Source of the DNA: Candidatus Bathyarchaeota archaeon
GTDB taxonomy: Archaea; Thermoproteota; Bathyarchaeia; 40CM-2-53-6; RBG-13-38-9
DNA length: 14,937 nt
Assembly: GCA_007050885.1 (NCBI GenBank)
Contig: SMYQ01000043.1
Coordinates: 22,954-37,890, forward strand
Direction: 5' to 3'
Shown: in pieces, positions 1 through 7,876 of the stretch
How the letters are laid out: each line of letters starts with the position of its first letter
Position numbering within the stretch: position 1 is the first letter of the stretch
The notes under the pieces: model-generated
Databases searched by the model: none
What the model was told of the DNA's origin: nothing
Seen by the model: only the letters and a program-made list of their open reading frames with translations
Made by a program: the position numbers and the translations under genes

Positions 1-2
1 AG

Positions 3-119
3 ACATGCTTGGAAACCACAGAGCAACAATGGGAAGAGATCACAGAACGTCTAGGCAGAGATCTACAGATCGAAGGATGGAAAGAAGTCAAAAAGTTCTA
101 TCCAACGATTACAATATAG
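3..119 (+). CDS. C-terminal end of an unidentified protein (partial)
   Basis: An open frame enters from the left edge and ends at TAG (117-119), giving 38 residues that finish in FYPTITI. The peptide is charged, with tryptophans and a helical pattern (WEEITERLGRDL followed by EGWKEVKKFYP), which is typical of a real C-terminus. The competing frame (+1) gives an arginine- and serine-rich peptide of unnatural composition. I do not recognise the family. T-rich tracts follow the stop directly, as expected for the end of an archaeal transcript, and the next gene runs tail to tail on the other strand. The reading frame is a reasoned choice; no function is inferred. Confidence 0.5.
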   Translation, partial: TCLETTEQQWEEITERLGRDLQIEGWKEVKKFYPTITI

Positions 120-145
120 CCAAGGAAGAAATCTGAAGAACTTTC

Positions 146-165
146 CCTTTTTCCCTCTTTTTTTA
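146..165 (+). terminator. T-rich archaeal-type terminator
   Basis: Two runs of T (148-152 and 158-164) in a pyrimidine-only stretch lie about 30 bases after the stop of the left-edge gene. Archaeal RNA polymerase commonly terminates at such U-rich tracts without a hairpin. The site lies between two converging genes. Confidence 0.5.
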
Positions 166-181
166 TTCAAGCGGGCGCACT

Positions 182-1108
182 TTAAGTAACCTTTTCGCCT
201 GCTAGCCTTAATAGCTTCTTATAATGTTTTTCAGTATCATTCTTTATTTCTTCTAGCTCATTCTTACATTCAGGTTTCATTAGATGTCGGAATCTTCCCT
301 GAAGCTTGAAATACTCTTCAATTGGCAATAGTCTTCCTGGCTTCATACTCATCTTGTAAATTCCATCATTAACTTCGTATATTGGAAATAATCCTGTCTG
401 TACAGCCAGTTTAGCCAATTTTACTGTCTCGGTAGGATTTGAACGCCAACCGAGAGGACAGGGTGCGATAACATGTACAACTGCTGGTCCGTCAACCTCT
501 ATTGCTTTCTTCATTTTATCAATATAATCGCTGAAGAAACCTATTGAAGCGGTTGCGGCGTAACTTATTCCGTGTGCAGCACATATTCCTATAAAGTCTT
601 TTTTCATGCCTCTTTTGCCCGGAATTACTTTTCCTGCTGGACTTGTAGTTGTTGCAGCACCTCTTGGTGTTGCTCCTGAACGTTGTATTCCAGTGTTCAT
701 GTAGGCTTCATTATCATAACATAAGTAGACGATGTCGTGACCTCTCTCAAGCATACCTGAAATAGCTTGTATGCCAATATCAAAGGTGCCACCATCACCT
801 CCTACTGCGATCACATCGACTTTTCCTTTCCGTTTACCTTGTTCTTCTAATGATTGATATGCAGCTTCAAGACCGCTTGCCACAGCAGCTTGATTTTCAA
901 ATAGTGCGTGTACCCAAGGAATTCTCCAAGCCGTGTATGGGAAGATAGTTGTTGAAACCTCGACACAACCAGTAGCATTAACCACTGCAATTGGTCCTCT
1001 TGCAGCTTTAAGTGCCATTCTTATAGAAATGGAGGGCCCGCATCCAGCACAGAGTCTATGTCCTGGCGCATACAATTCTTCTATTGAAAGATTTTTTAGA
1101 ACCACCAT
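182..1108 (-). CDS. porB: Pyruvate:ferredoxin oxidoreductase, beta subunit
   Basis: This is the thiamine-diphosphate-binding subunit of pyruvate:ferredoxin oxidoreductase, a cytosolic enzyme that oxidises pyruvate and CoA to acetyl-CoA and CO2 and reduces ferredoxin. The 308-residue length is normal. The ThDP/Mg motif runs from GGDGGTFDIG (about 103-112) to YDNEAYMNTG (131-140), followed by IQRSGATP, which is typical of PorB. Four cysteines match the positions that hold the proximal [4Fe-4S] cluster: C20 and C23 (CAGCG), C48 (ATGC) and C217 (APCPLG). The start codon shares one base with the porA stop (TAATG), so translation is probably coupled. This is the last gene of the por operon. A 2-oxoisovalerate or other 2-oxoacid oxidoreductase is possible, but the motifs favour pyruvate. 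Confidence 0.95.
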   Translation of the reverse strand: MVVLKNLSIEELYAPGHRLCAGCGPSISIRMALKAARGPIAVVNATGCVEVSTTIFPYTAWRIPWVHALFENQAAVASGLEAAYQSLEEQGKRKGKVDVIAVGGDGGTFDIGIQAISGMLERGHDIVYLCYDNEAYMNTGIQRSGATPRGAATTTSPAGKVIPGKRGMKKDFIGICAAHGISYAATASIGFFSDYIDKMKKAIEVDGPAVVHVIAPCPLGWRSNPTETVKLAKLAVQTGLFPIYEVNDGIYKMSMKPGRLLPIEEYFKLQGRFRHLMKPECKNELEEIKNDTEKHYKKLLRLAGEKVT

Positions 1109-2379
1109 TATTCTCTCACATCCAGAAATTTAATTCTCTGTTTTACCTCTCCCGTTTTTGCTGTATGAAGAGATTCTTCGAATACTTGTTGAATGGTTGT
1201 TGAAGGTATGTCTCGTCCTCCGAGTCCATATATCATGTTGAGTACTTTGACTTCGCTATCTCTATTTTGTAAGATTGATGAAATGTCACTACAAAGTGCT
1301 CCATAGGGAGCCCCGAAACTAATTGCTCGGTCCATAACGGTTAAAATTTTCAGGTTTTTTATTATGGAGAATAATTCTTCTGTTGGGAAAGGCCTGTACA
1401 TCCATAACTTTATCGCTCCAACTTTCTCACCGTTAGCCCTCAATTTCTTCGCGACAGATCTAACACTACCACTTGTACTTCCCAGAGAGATTATCGCTAC
1501 ATCAGCATCATTCATCTCGTAGGCTTCAAAAAATCCATATTTTCTTCCAGTCATTTCTCCGAATTCATTACCTACGTTTTTTACTACAGGTTTTGCGCTA
1601 TTGATAGCCTCCTGTTGTTGACGTTTAAATTCATAATAATACTCTGGAAGTGCCATACCGCCAATTGATATTGGGGAATCATGATCCAATTTATAGATTG
1701 GAGTTCTTGAAGGTAGGAATTTATTTATATCCTCATCAGCAAGGCTCTTCATACTCTCAGTCGAGTGTGAGATGAAAAAACCATCGAGATTTACTGTTAT
1801 TGGAAGTTGGACGTTCTTGTCTTCCGCTATTTTGAAGGCTTGAATTGTTAGATCGTAGGCTTCCTGTGCATTCTCAGCATATAGTTGGATCCATCCACAG
1901 TCCCTTGAACCCATCATGTCACTATGGTCACCATGTATGTTGATTGGCGCTGATAGAGCTCTGTTGACAACAGCCATCACAATTGGGCATCTAAGGCCTG
2001 ATGCCAAGTACAAGACCTCATGCATCAAAGCCAGACCTTGACTTGCTGTTGAAGTGAAGACTCTTGCGCCACCAAGACTTGCACCTACACAAGCTGACAT
2101 CGCGGAATGTTCTGATTCTACTGGCAGATACTTTGTGGATACTTCGCCATCAGCAACATACTCACTGAATCTCTCCACAATTATTGTTTGAGGCGTGATT
2201 GGGTAGGCTGCGACGACATCTACATTGCTCTGTTTTGCTGCATATGCAACTGCTTCATCACCAGTATATGCGCATCCCAACTGTGTGCAGACTGCCCCTC
2301 CTTCGATCGTTATGGTGCTTCCTTCACCGGAATATGGAATTATTCCTTCAATTGATGATTCTACTTTTTTACGGGACAT
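1108..2379 (-). CDS. porA: Pyruvate:ferredoxin oxidoreductase, alpha subunit, with N-terminal extension
   Basis: This subunit supplies the pyrimidine-domain half of the ThDP site and the substrate pocket. The motif YPITPQT lies at about 59-65 and GDHSD at about 150-154; both are PorA signatures. I start it at the ATG at 2379 (423 residues, MSRKKVESS) because a GAGG lies nine bases upstream. The frame stays open to a TTG at 2394, which would add five residues. The ATG start overlaps the end of porD by 11 bases. PorA proteins usually begin just before the GxEAxAxA helix. Here about 35 residues precede it, including a Cys-x4-Cys pair (CTQLGC, about 31-36), so the subunit carries an unusual N-terminal extension. 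The other subunit genes flank it in the expected order. Confidence 0.94.
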   Translation of the reverse strand: MSRKKVESSIEGIIPYSGEGSTITIEGGAVCTQLGCAYTGDEAVAYAAKQSNVDVVAAYPITPQTIIVERFSEYVADGEVSTKYLPVESEHSAMSACVGASLGGARVFTSTASQGLALMHEVLYLASGLRCPIVMAVVNRALSAPINIHGDHSDMMGSRDCGWIQLYAENAQEAYDLTIQAFKIAEDKNVQLPITVNLDGFFISHSTESMKSLADEDINKFLPSRTPIYKLDHDSPISIGGMALPEYYYEFKRQQQEAINSAKPVVKNVGNEFGEMTGRKYGFFEAYEMNDADVAIISLGSTSGSVRSVAKKLRANGEKVGAIKLWMYRPFPTEELFSIIKNLKILTVMDRAISFGAPYGALCSDISSILQNRDSEVKVLNMIYGLGGRDIPSTTIQQVFEESLHTAKTGEVKQRIKFLDVRE

Positions 2380-2707
2380 CTTTCGATTCCTCAATCATTT
2401 CTATTGCATTTACTGGACATTCTGCTGCACATATGCCACAACCTTTGCAATGGTAGTAATCTACTTCAACACTTTCAGTGTGTTTTTTATACGGTTTGGG
2501 TACTCTTTTTATTGATACGTCCGGACAGAAAATCCAACAAATAAAACATCTTATGCATTTTTCTCCATCTATCTGGGGTTTCTTTTCGATTCTCCAGTCT
2601 CCGGTTTTATATTCGACTGATGAGCCCGGTTCGAACATAATACCAGCAAACGGCATCTCTCTCCAACTGAGTTTCATTCTTTCACTTAGAGGTTCTTTCT
2701 TATTCAT
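2369..2707 (-). CDS. porD: Pyruvate:ferredoxin oxidoreductase, delta subunit (2[4Fe-4S] ferredoxin-type)
   Basis: This electron-transfer subunit passes electrons from the ThDP/[4Fe-4S] centre of the alpha-beta core to external ferredoxin. The 112-residue protein has two classic CxxCxxCxxxCP motifs, at C51-C54-C57-C61 and C87-C90-C93-C97, for two [4Fe-4S] clusters. The N-terminal 45 residues are the usual PorD linker region (WREMPFAG ... GDWRI). A near-perfect Shine-Dalgarno sequence (AGGAGGT) lies about nine bases before the ATG, inside the end of porC, and the two genes overlap by four bases (ATGA). Its 3' end overlaps the start of porA. The presence of a separate small delta subunit marks the four-subunit archaeal form of the enzyme. 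Confidence 0.95.
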   Translation of the reverse strand: MNKKEPLSERMKLSWREMPFAGIMFEPGSSVEYKTGDWRIEKKPQIDGEKCIRCFICWIFCPDVSIKRVPKPYKKHTESVEVDYYHCKGCGICAAECPVNAIEMIEESKDVP

Positions 2708-3258
2708 TCGGCGATAACCTCCTTGCTACCTGTCTCCAATAACTTTAGATTCTTTTCCAGTAATTGTCCGGTAAATCTTGATCTTACTGCTTCTTGTGCA
2801 GATTTCATTGAGATTATTTTGCTTGATTCAATTAACGCGCCTAACATTACAGTATTAAATCCTCGAGAGCTTTCTAGAATTTTAAGAGAGATTCCTGTAG
2901 CATCGACACAGTAACTTGAAGGACCTTTAAGCCCTAAACTATTTGTGATCTCCTTGGGAGACTTTGTCGAATTCACGATCAATCTACCATCAGATTTTAA
3001 CCCCTCACTCACATTAATAATAGGTAATAATGTTTCATCTAAAACAACAACAAGATCTGGTTTGTAGATCTTACTATGAACCTCGATAGGTTTCTCTGAA
3101 ATCCTCGTGAAACCTGCCATTGGTGCCCCCAATCTCTCTGGTCCGAACTCTGGAAAAGCCTGTATGTGTTTATCCTCCATCATTGCAGCCAAACCTAAAA
3201 GTCGACTCACAGTAATTACACCTTGACCTGCTCTGCCATGCCATCTAACTTCAAACAT
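2704..3258 (-). CDS. porC: Pyruvate:ferredoxin oxidoreductase, gamma subunit
   Basis: This is the gamma subunit of the four-subunit 2-oxoacid:ferredoxin oxidoreductase, matching the CoA-binding domain of the fused bacterial enzymes. At 184 residues it has the family's usual length. The N-terminus shows the hallmark HGRAGQGV (7-14), followed by FPEFGPERLGAPMAGFTRIS (about 40-59), which is highly typical of PorC. It is the first gene of the porCDAB operon. An AGGAT Shine-Dalgarno-like sequence lies about nine bases before the ATG. The stop overlaps the porD start by four bases. A TATA-like element may lie within the 110-base gap behind the rubredoxin gene, so it is unclear whether the operon has its own promoter or is co-transcribed with the rubredoxin. 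Confidence 0.95.
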   Translation of the reverse strand: MFEVRWHGRAGQGVITVSRLLGLAAMMEDKHIQAFPEFGPERLGAPMAGFTRISEKPIEVHSKIYKPDLVVVLDETLLPIINVSEGLKSDGRLIVNSTKSPKEITNSLGLKGPSSYCVDATGISLKILESSRGFNTVMLGALIESSKIISMKSAQEAVRSRFTGQLLEKNLKLLETGSKEVIAE

Positions 3259-3368
3259 TTAGCCCATATCCTTAGAGCGTATTCCTAGTTTCATAATAAT
3301 TTGTGAAAGTGAGTTGGGAAATACCCATATAGGTTTAGTGGTTAAAGCCTAGAACGTTATTCAAATTT

Positions 3369-3539
3369 TCAATCCTGAGACTCGAACTGGTCTTTTGGAG
3401 CTCCACATAAAGGGCAGACCCAATCATCTGGTATTTCTTCGAAAGGTGTTCCTGCTCTTATTTCCCCATCTTCATCTCCAACATCTGGATCGTAAACATA
3501 TCCACAAAGTATACATTTGAATTTCTTGCTCAATTCCAT
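3369..3539 (-). CDS. Rubredoxin
   Basis: This gene encodes a 56-residue electron-transfer protein with a single iron held by four cysteines. The motifs are [10 protein letters not shown] (C9, C12) and CPLCGAPK (C42, C45). The spacing, the conserved Tyr and Asp-Pro after the first pair, and the short acidic C-terminus are textbook rubredoxin. A GAGGAG Shine-Dalgarno sequence sits just before the ATG. The gene lies 110 bases upstream of porC on the same strand, so it could be expressed with the pyruvate oxidoreductase operon. In anaerobes rubredoxins commonly donate electrons to oxygen- and peroxide-detoxifying enzymes, and a partner role with ferredoxin metabolism is plausible. No partner oxidoreductase gene lies in this window. 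Confidence 0.95.
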   Translation of the reverse strand: MELSKKFKCILCGYVYDPDVGDEDGEIRAGTPFEEIPDDWVCPLCGAPKDQFESQD

Positions 3540-3649
3540 TACTCCTCAAGTATACGGCTACCCAAAATAATACCTAAAGTTAAGTGTTGTTAAAAGAAAC
3601 AAAGTGTGTTTGAATATTTTCTAAGAGATAGTCTGACTGAAAATCATCA

Positions 3650-3656
3650 TATATAA
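3650..3656 (+). promoter_or_regulatory. TATA box of the M20D gene (leaderless)
   Basis: TATATAA is centred 25 bases upstream of the ATG at 3678. That is the normal archaeal TATA-to-transcription-start distance, so the transcript probably begins at or within a few bases of the start codon. Confidence 0.6.
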
Positions 3657-3677
3657 CATCATATTGAGAGCATAGTC

Positions 3678-4910
3678 ATGTCATCTTTGGAGATTACTGA
3701 GATAAAAAAACTGGTTGATAAAAAGATAGAACATCTATCTCAACGTATTAGAGAGATAAGTCATACAATATATGAAAATCCAGAACTCGGTCTCTCTGAA
3801 TTCAAAGCCGTTGATCTTCTTACAAAGGAACTTGAGAGTCATGGTTATTCGATTGAAAGGAATGTAGCTAGTCTGTCGACAGCATTTAAAGCATCTAAGG
3901 GTAATCTTGGAGAACCAACTGTCGGTTTTATCGCTGAGTATGATGCTTTACCAGATATTGGCCACGCTTGTGGTCACAACATAATATCAGCAAGTGCGGT
4001 CGGAGCAGCAATAGGACTTGCTGATTTTCTTGACAATACTGGAGGAAGGGTCGTTGTTTTTGGTACACCAAATGAAGAAGGAGCAACAGCTGAAGGAGGA
4101 AAGCTTAACGATATAGAGTCTCAGGTTAGAGGAAAGGTGAAGATGGTTGAATCTGGTAGCTTCAAAGAAATAGACGCAGTTATGGAAATACATCCATATG
4201 TTAAAACAACTCTTACCCCAGACTTTTTAGCATTAATTCCGGTCAAGATAAGTTTCACTGGAAAGCCAGCTCACGCCGCGGCTGCTCCCGAGATGGGAGT
4301 AAATGCCTTAGAGGCGATTATTCTTACTTTTAACTCAATAAATTCACTGAGACAACACCTTCGAAGCGATACTCGCATTCATGGCATAATAACTGAAGGA
4401 GGAGAAGCCCCTAACATTGTGCCTGAGAAGACTTCTGCTCTTTTCTATTTGAGAGCTTCAGATAAGAAATATCTAGATGAGGTACTTTTGAAAGTGAAGA
4501 AATGTGCTGAAGGAGCATCGATTGCAACTGGTGCTATATTAGATTTTCATCCAAGCTCATATAGTCTTGCGAATATGATAAACAACAAAACTCTCTGCAA
4601 ATTTTTCGAGACGAATTTGATTGAGTTAGGAATGGAGATCGATGAACTTGATAGGCATGAACATCTTGGATCCTCAGACATCGGTAACGTCAGCTATGTT
4701 GTCCCAGCAATACAGCCTTTGATATCAGTGGGAGAGAAAGACATTGCTATCCATTCCCGTGAATTTGGGAAAGCAACTATTTCTAAAAAAGGTGACCAAT
4801 CATTAATTTTGGCCACAAAAGCATTAGCTTTCACTTTTCTTGATCTTATGGTAGATAAAGAGATTTTTCATAAGATCAAGATGGAACACAAGGAATCTTT
4901 TCAGTGTTGA
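3678..4910 (+). CDS. M20D-family amidohydrolase / dipeptidase (PM20D2/AbgB-like)
   Basis: This is a predicted cytosolic metal-dependent amidohydrolase of the M20 family, 410 residues long, with no signal peptide. The metal-site motifs are visible: GHACGHN (about 95-101; C98 and H100), the NEEGATAEGGK segment (E133, E134), IHPYVKTT (H172) and a C-terminal DIAIHSREF (H359). The dimerisation ('lid') domain lies at about 185-300 and carries the GKPAHAAAAPEMG signature. SSDIGNVSYVVPAIQP (333-348) is characteristic of the PM20D2 / aminobenzoyl-glutamate utilisation B branch, which cleaves dipeptides or N-acyl amino acids. The exact substrate is unknown. The gene ends seven bases from the convergent aminotransferase. 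The promoter places the TATA box about 25 bases upstream, implying a leaderless mRNA. A role in peptide catabolism is inferred from family and context. Confidence 0.9.
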   Translation: MSSLEITEIKKLVDKKIEHLSQRIREISHTIYENPELGLSEFKAVDLLTKELESHGYSIERNVASLSTAFKASKGNLGEPTVGFIAEYDALPDIGHACGHNIISASAVGAAIGLADFLDNTGGRVVVFGTPNEEGATAEGGKLNDIESQVRGKVKMVESGSFKEIDAVMEIHPYVKTTLTPDFLALIPVKISFTGKPAHAAAAPEMGVNALEAIILTFNSINSLRQHLRSDTRIHGIITEGGEAPNIVPEKTSALFYLRASDKKYLDEVLLKVKKCAEGASIATGAILDFHPSSYSLANMINNKTLCKFFETNLIELGMEIDELDRHEHLGSSDIGNVSYVVPAIQPLISVGEKDIAIHSREFGKATISKKGDQSLILATKALAFTFLDLMVDKEIFHKIKMEHKESFQC

Positions 4911-4917
4911 CCAATTA

Positions 4918-6096
4918 TCAGATGATATCTTTTAGTGTTTGACTTATTCGTTCAAGAGCTTCTTTGATATTCTCTTTGGAATTTGCAAAAGAAAACCTGA
5001 TTTTACCTTCACCTTGGGGTCCAAATGCTATTCCCGGTACTACAGCAACTTTAGCTTTTCTCAATATTATTTGTGCAAGTTCCATTGACGATGAGTTAAT
5101 TTTTTCAGTGTTTGGAAAAGCATAGAAAGCCCCCTTGGGTGCAGTGCAAGAGAATCCGTCGATATTATTTAGTCCCTCAGTTATGATGCTACGTCTTTTT
5201 CTAAATTCTTCTACCATTTCCCTCACACATTTTTGTGATCCTTTTAATGCTGCAATTGCTGCTTTTTGAGCAATTGAGTTTGGAGACCAACCTGTGTGTT
5301 CACTCAAGGCGCGAATTTTGCCTATTAGTTCACTATTTCCAGCGGCATAACCGACACGCCAACCAGTCATAGCATAAGTTTTTGAAAAAGAGTTGATCGT
5401 TAGAGTGCGTTCTTTCATACCGGGTATACTTGCAAAGCTGGTGTGAGTAAAATCACCATATAGAAATTTCTCATAGACCTCATCTGATATCACAAAAAGA
5501 TCATTACTCTCTACAATTTGAGCAATTGAATTCATATCGTCTTTCGTTAATATTGAACCCGTAGGATTCTGCGGCGAGTTCAGTAGAACCATCTTAGTTT
5601 TCTTATTGACTTGTCTCTTAAGGTCGTTAAGGTCAGGTTTGAATTGCTGGTTTTCCATTAATCTAACAGGCGCCACAACTCCACCCGCTAGGGTAACGTC
5701 ACCCCAATATTGAGGCAAGCAAGGTTCTGGAATTAGAACTTCGTCTCCGGGATCTATTAGCGCTTGGAATGCGCAATATAGAGCATTGTATCCTCCCGAG
5801 AGAACACATATTTCATTTGATGGATCGTTATCGATATCGTTATCGTTTTTAAGTTTCTTTGAGATAGCCTCTCTTAATTCGAAAAGACCTCCAGGAGGAG
5901 TATAATGAGTGAAGCCTTCCTCCATTGCTATCTTAGCTGCTTCTACGATATGTTTTGGTGTTGCAGCATCAGGCTCACCGACGTGTAAGTGAATTACATC
6001 CTCACCTGAACGTTGAAGTTCTACAGCTTCGGCAAAAAATTTAGCAAATGCAGAAGGTTGGAGTTGTATTGACCTCTCTGATAGATTTTTAGTCAT
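4918..6096 (-). CDS. Class I/II pyridoxal-phosphate aminotransferase
   Basis: This fold-type I aminotransferase of 392 residues transfers amino groups between amino acids and 2-oxo acids. The key residues are in place: the SGGYNALY phosphate-binding region (about 100-107), NSPQNPTG (173-180; N177), SDEVYEKF (D205, Y208), the PLP Schiff-base lysine in SFSKTYAMTGWRVGY (K239) and the carboxylate-binding arginine in IRFSFANS (R367). The overall pattern is that of archaeal aspartate/aromatic-type aminotransferases, but substrate specificity cannot be read from sequence. The 3' end nearly meets the M20D gene. Next to peptidases and a pyruvate oxidoreductase, a role in amino-acid breakdown is likely, although biosynthetic use is equally possible. 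The first ATG gives the family N-terminus (LSERSIQLQPS). Confidence 0.92.
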   Translation of the reverse strand: MTKNLSERSIQLQPSAFAKFFAEAVELQRSGEDVIHLHVGEPDAATPKHIVEAAKIAMEEGFTHYTPPGGLFELREAISKKLKNDNDIDNDPSNEICVLSGGYNALYCAFQALIDPGDEVLIPEPCLPQYWGDVTLAGGVVAPVRLMENQQFKPDLNDLKRQVNKKTKMVLLNSPQNPTGSILTKDDMNSIAQIVESNDLFVISDEVYEKFLYGDFTHTSFASIPGMKERTLTINSFSKTYAMTGWRVGYAAGNSELIGKIRALSEHTGWSPNSIAQKAAIAALKGSQKCVREMVEEFRKRRSIITEGLNNIDGFSCTAPKGAFYAFPNTEKINSSSMELAQIILRKAKVAVVPGIAFGPQGEGKIRFSFANSKENIKEALERISQTLKDII

Positions 6097-6115
6097 TTTG
6101 GTATGCCTACATTGG

Positions 6116-6121
6116 TATATT
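6116..6121 (-). promoter_or_regulatory. TATA-like element of the aminotransferase gene
   Basis: On the minus strand AATATA lies about 22 bases before the ATG at 6096. A transcript starting from it would have a very short leader or none. It is a weaker match than the box of the M20D gene. Confidence 0.4.
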
Positions 6122-6268
6122 GATATCTAATGCACGTTATTTGATCGTTTAACTGGTGACCTTTCCAAACAAGTTTCCTCGATGATTATGCTTGATATAT
6201 TAAATTATAAGATGACCTTTTTCATAATTTTTACGCTGTTCAGAGCGGCTATGAGATAACACATGTCA

Positions 6269-6275
6269 TATATAT
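6269..6275 (+). promoter_or_regulatory. TATA box of the HTH regulator gene
   Basis: TATATAT is centred about 35 bases upstream of the TTG start at 6307, which would place transcription initiation about 10 bases before the start codon. It lies in the 210-base divergent gap shared with the aminotransferase. Confidence 0.5.
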
Positions 6276-6306
6276 TACTTGATCAGAAGTTTCTTGTCGT
6301 CAAGCT

Positions 6307-6678
6307 TTGTCAGTTCCATGTGAAACATCTGTCAAGACCATTGCTCCTGCTATAAGAGCAGTTCTTGCTAAGAAGCTTTTAGATGAGCATGACCTGAAGC
6401 AAGAAGAGGCTGCGGAATTCCTTGGAATTTCTCAAGCAGCTATTAGTAAATATATTAGTAAAGTTCGAGGCAAGGCTCTAGATTTAGATGAAGTAGATGA
6501 AATTCAAGTCTGGGCTGAGAAAGTTGCTGCTGATCTAGTTAGTGGAAAGATGTCTCGACCGCAACTCGTAAGTGCGTTATGTCAAGCATGCAAACTTATT
6601 AAAAATAAGGGATTAATCTGTCCTTTGTGTTGGCAAAGAGATAGTGCTTTGAAAGACTGCAATCACTGTATGACATGA
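6307..6678 (+). CDS. Archaeal XRE-like HTH regulator with cysteine-rich C-terminus (COG2522-like)
   Basis: This 123-residue predicted DNA-binding regulator resembles the archaeal COG2522 group. It has an N-terminal PCE motif (C5), then a helix-turn-helix at about 28-55 (LKQEEAAEFLGISQAAISKY). The C-terminus carries three Cys-x2-Cys pairs, C92/C95, C105/C108 and C118/C121, suited to binding zinc or an iron-sulfur cluster. The start is TTG; the family-typical N-terminus begins four residues before the conserved Cys, and no upstream in-frame start is needed. The gene stands alone between divergent and convergent neighbours, with its own TATA box. It may sense metal, redox state or a small molecule, but this is inference. 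Targets are unknown; the divergently transcribed aminotransferase is the nearest candidate. Confidence 0.85.
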   Translation: MSVPCETSVKTIAPAIRAVLAKKLLDEHDLKQEEAAEFLGISQAAISKYISKVRGKALDLDEVDEIQVWAEKVAADLVSGKMSRPQLVSALCQACKLIKNKGLICPLCWQRDSALKDCNHCMT

Positions 6679-6750
6679 AACTTTTAGATTGAATTCAATA
6701 CTTAACATTCTGTTTGTTACATAATTGAAAATAATTATGTTTAAAAAAAA

Positions 6751-7803
6751 TTATGAAAATTTTACTCTACCATTTTTTAGAACTATTCTGCTGTCCATTT
6801 TAACAGTCGGTGATCGAATCACAAAATCTTGGTGTAGATCTGCTTTGTTCAATCCACCCATATGTGAATTGTTACCAATAGCTATGTGAATAGTTCCTCT
6901 CATCTTCTCGGCTTCGAGAATGTTGTCTCGTCTTGTCGCTTTTGGATTCGTACCGATTCCAAACTCAGCAAGGCATCTTCTAGTGAGATAAGGGTGAGCT
7001 TTACTTTTGGGTTGGATAAGATTTATGAGAGTTTTACGAACCTCTCCTCCTCCAACTATTTTTACTAAGTTACCCGATTCGAAGATCAAACTCATGTTTC
7101 TTTTCAAATTTGGAAACCATCCAGCTTCTATGATTACAATTCCATTTGCGGTTCCTTCTACAGGAGCAATGTAAGCTTCGCCGGCAGGAAGGTTTCCCGA
7201 ATCTCCTCGTGAATTTAGAATTCCTGTATCGGATAAGCCCTTCCTTCCCTTAATACTAAAAAAAAAGTTTGTTCCCATTTTAGTACTTATTCGAATCATT
7301 GATGTATTATTGAGAATTTTTGTAAGTCTCATTGTTTCAGATGCAATTCTTACATAGTCGGCCGTCATAGAACCGCCATCATAGAACATATTTTCCAAAA
7401 CAGATGGCATGCTAGCAATTCTCACTCCCATCTTTGTGGCCGATTGTCTTGCATCAGTGTGAGTTAACGAGTAAGTAGTGACTGCTAGAACGACATCATG
7501 TTTTTTCAAAATATTTTCAACAATCTTTTCTGGTTCTGCGGAATTTCTACCAGTAGATGGATATATTTCAAAACTAGTTTTACATTTAGGAAATCTTCTT
7601 TTTGCAATATCAGCTATACTTCTTGCAAAGAGATTTCTGTTCAGCATATCATCCAGACTTTTAATATTTAGAGTTCTCCAATCATGAGAGCTAGGGGAAT
7701 CAGTAACAATAAGCAATCTCTCCCCATTACGCAAACCCATATTTCGAACTAGTATTTGTTTAACTCCATTATCGATCTTAGAAGTATTGATCATAGTTGA
7801 CAT
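6751..7803 (-). CDS. Aminopeptidase T / M29-like metallopeptidase (COG2309-like)
   Basis: This is a predicted metal-dependent aminopeptidase related to the thermophilic M29 family, 350 residues long and cytosolic. The C-terminal domain shows the family pattern: NLPAGEAYIAPVEGTANG (204-221), AEFGIGTNP (279-287; E280), HIAIGNN (306-312) and LHQDFVI (H324, D326). These residues correspond to likely metal ligands. The N-terminal half has a Rossmann-like arrangement (GERLLIVTDSPSS, then VVLAVTTYSLTHTDAR). Related proteins also include dioxygenase-like enzymes of pyridine catabolism, so peptidase activity is probable but not certain. The gene converges on the HTH regulator and diverges from the ATP synthase genes. 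With the M20D enzyme it suggests peptide degradation. Confidence 0.82.
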   Translation of the reverse strand: MSTMINTSKIDNGVKQILVRNMGLRNGERLLIVTDSPSSHDWRTLNIKSLDDMLNRNLFARSIADIAKRRFPKCKTSFEIYPSTGRNSAEPEKIVENILKKHDVVLAVTTYSLTHTDARQSATKMGVRIASMPSVLENMFYDGGSMTADYVRIASETMRLTKILNNTSMIRISTKMGTNFFFSIKGRKGLSDTGILNSRGDSGNLPAGEAYIAPVEGTANGIVIIEAGWFPNLKRNMSLIFESGNLVKIVGGGEVRKTLINLIQPKSKAHPYLTRRCLAEFGIGTNPKATRRDNILEAEKMRGTIHIAIGNNSHMGGLNKADLHQDFVIRSPTVKMDSRIVLKNGRVKFS

Positions 7804-7864
7804 TCATCTTTTAGTAAGACATGTGCTTATTATTTGAAAAAACATAACTCTTGTTATTCAAGTC

Positions 7865-7876
7865 ACTAGTTCTAGT
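7865..7876. repeat. Small inverted repeat in the M29/atpA divergent gap
   Basis: ACTAG and CTAGT arms of five bases flank a 2-base spacer in the 204-base region between the aminopeptidase and atpA starts. It could be a regulator site, but an arm this short can arise by chance. No other notable structure is seen in the gap. Confidence 0.25.

Noticed and set aside
2379..2394. TTG at 2394 as the porA start
   Set aside because: The ATG at 2379 has a well-placed GAGG Shine-Dalgarno sequence; the TTG has none as good.
2199..2515. Two overlapping plus-strand frames of 85 and 96 codons across porA and porD
   Set aside because: They are antisense to well-identified oxidoreductase subunits; the translations are low in charge and rich in Cys, Phe and Leu, as expected of shadows.
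6157..6220. TGACCTTT repeated at 6157-6164 and 6213-6220 in the aminotransferase/HTH gap
   Set aside because: Only eight bases match and the spacing is not a simple operator pattern; chance in AT-rich DNA is enough.
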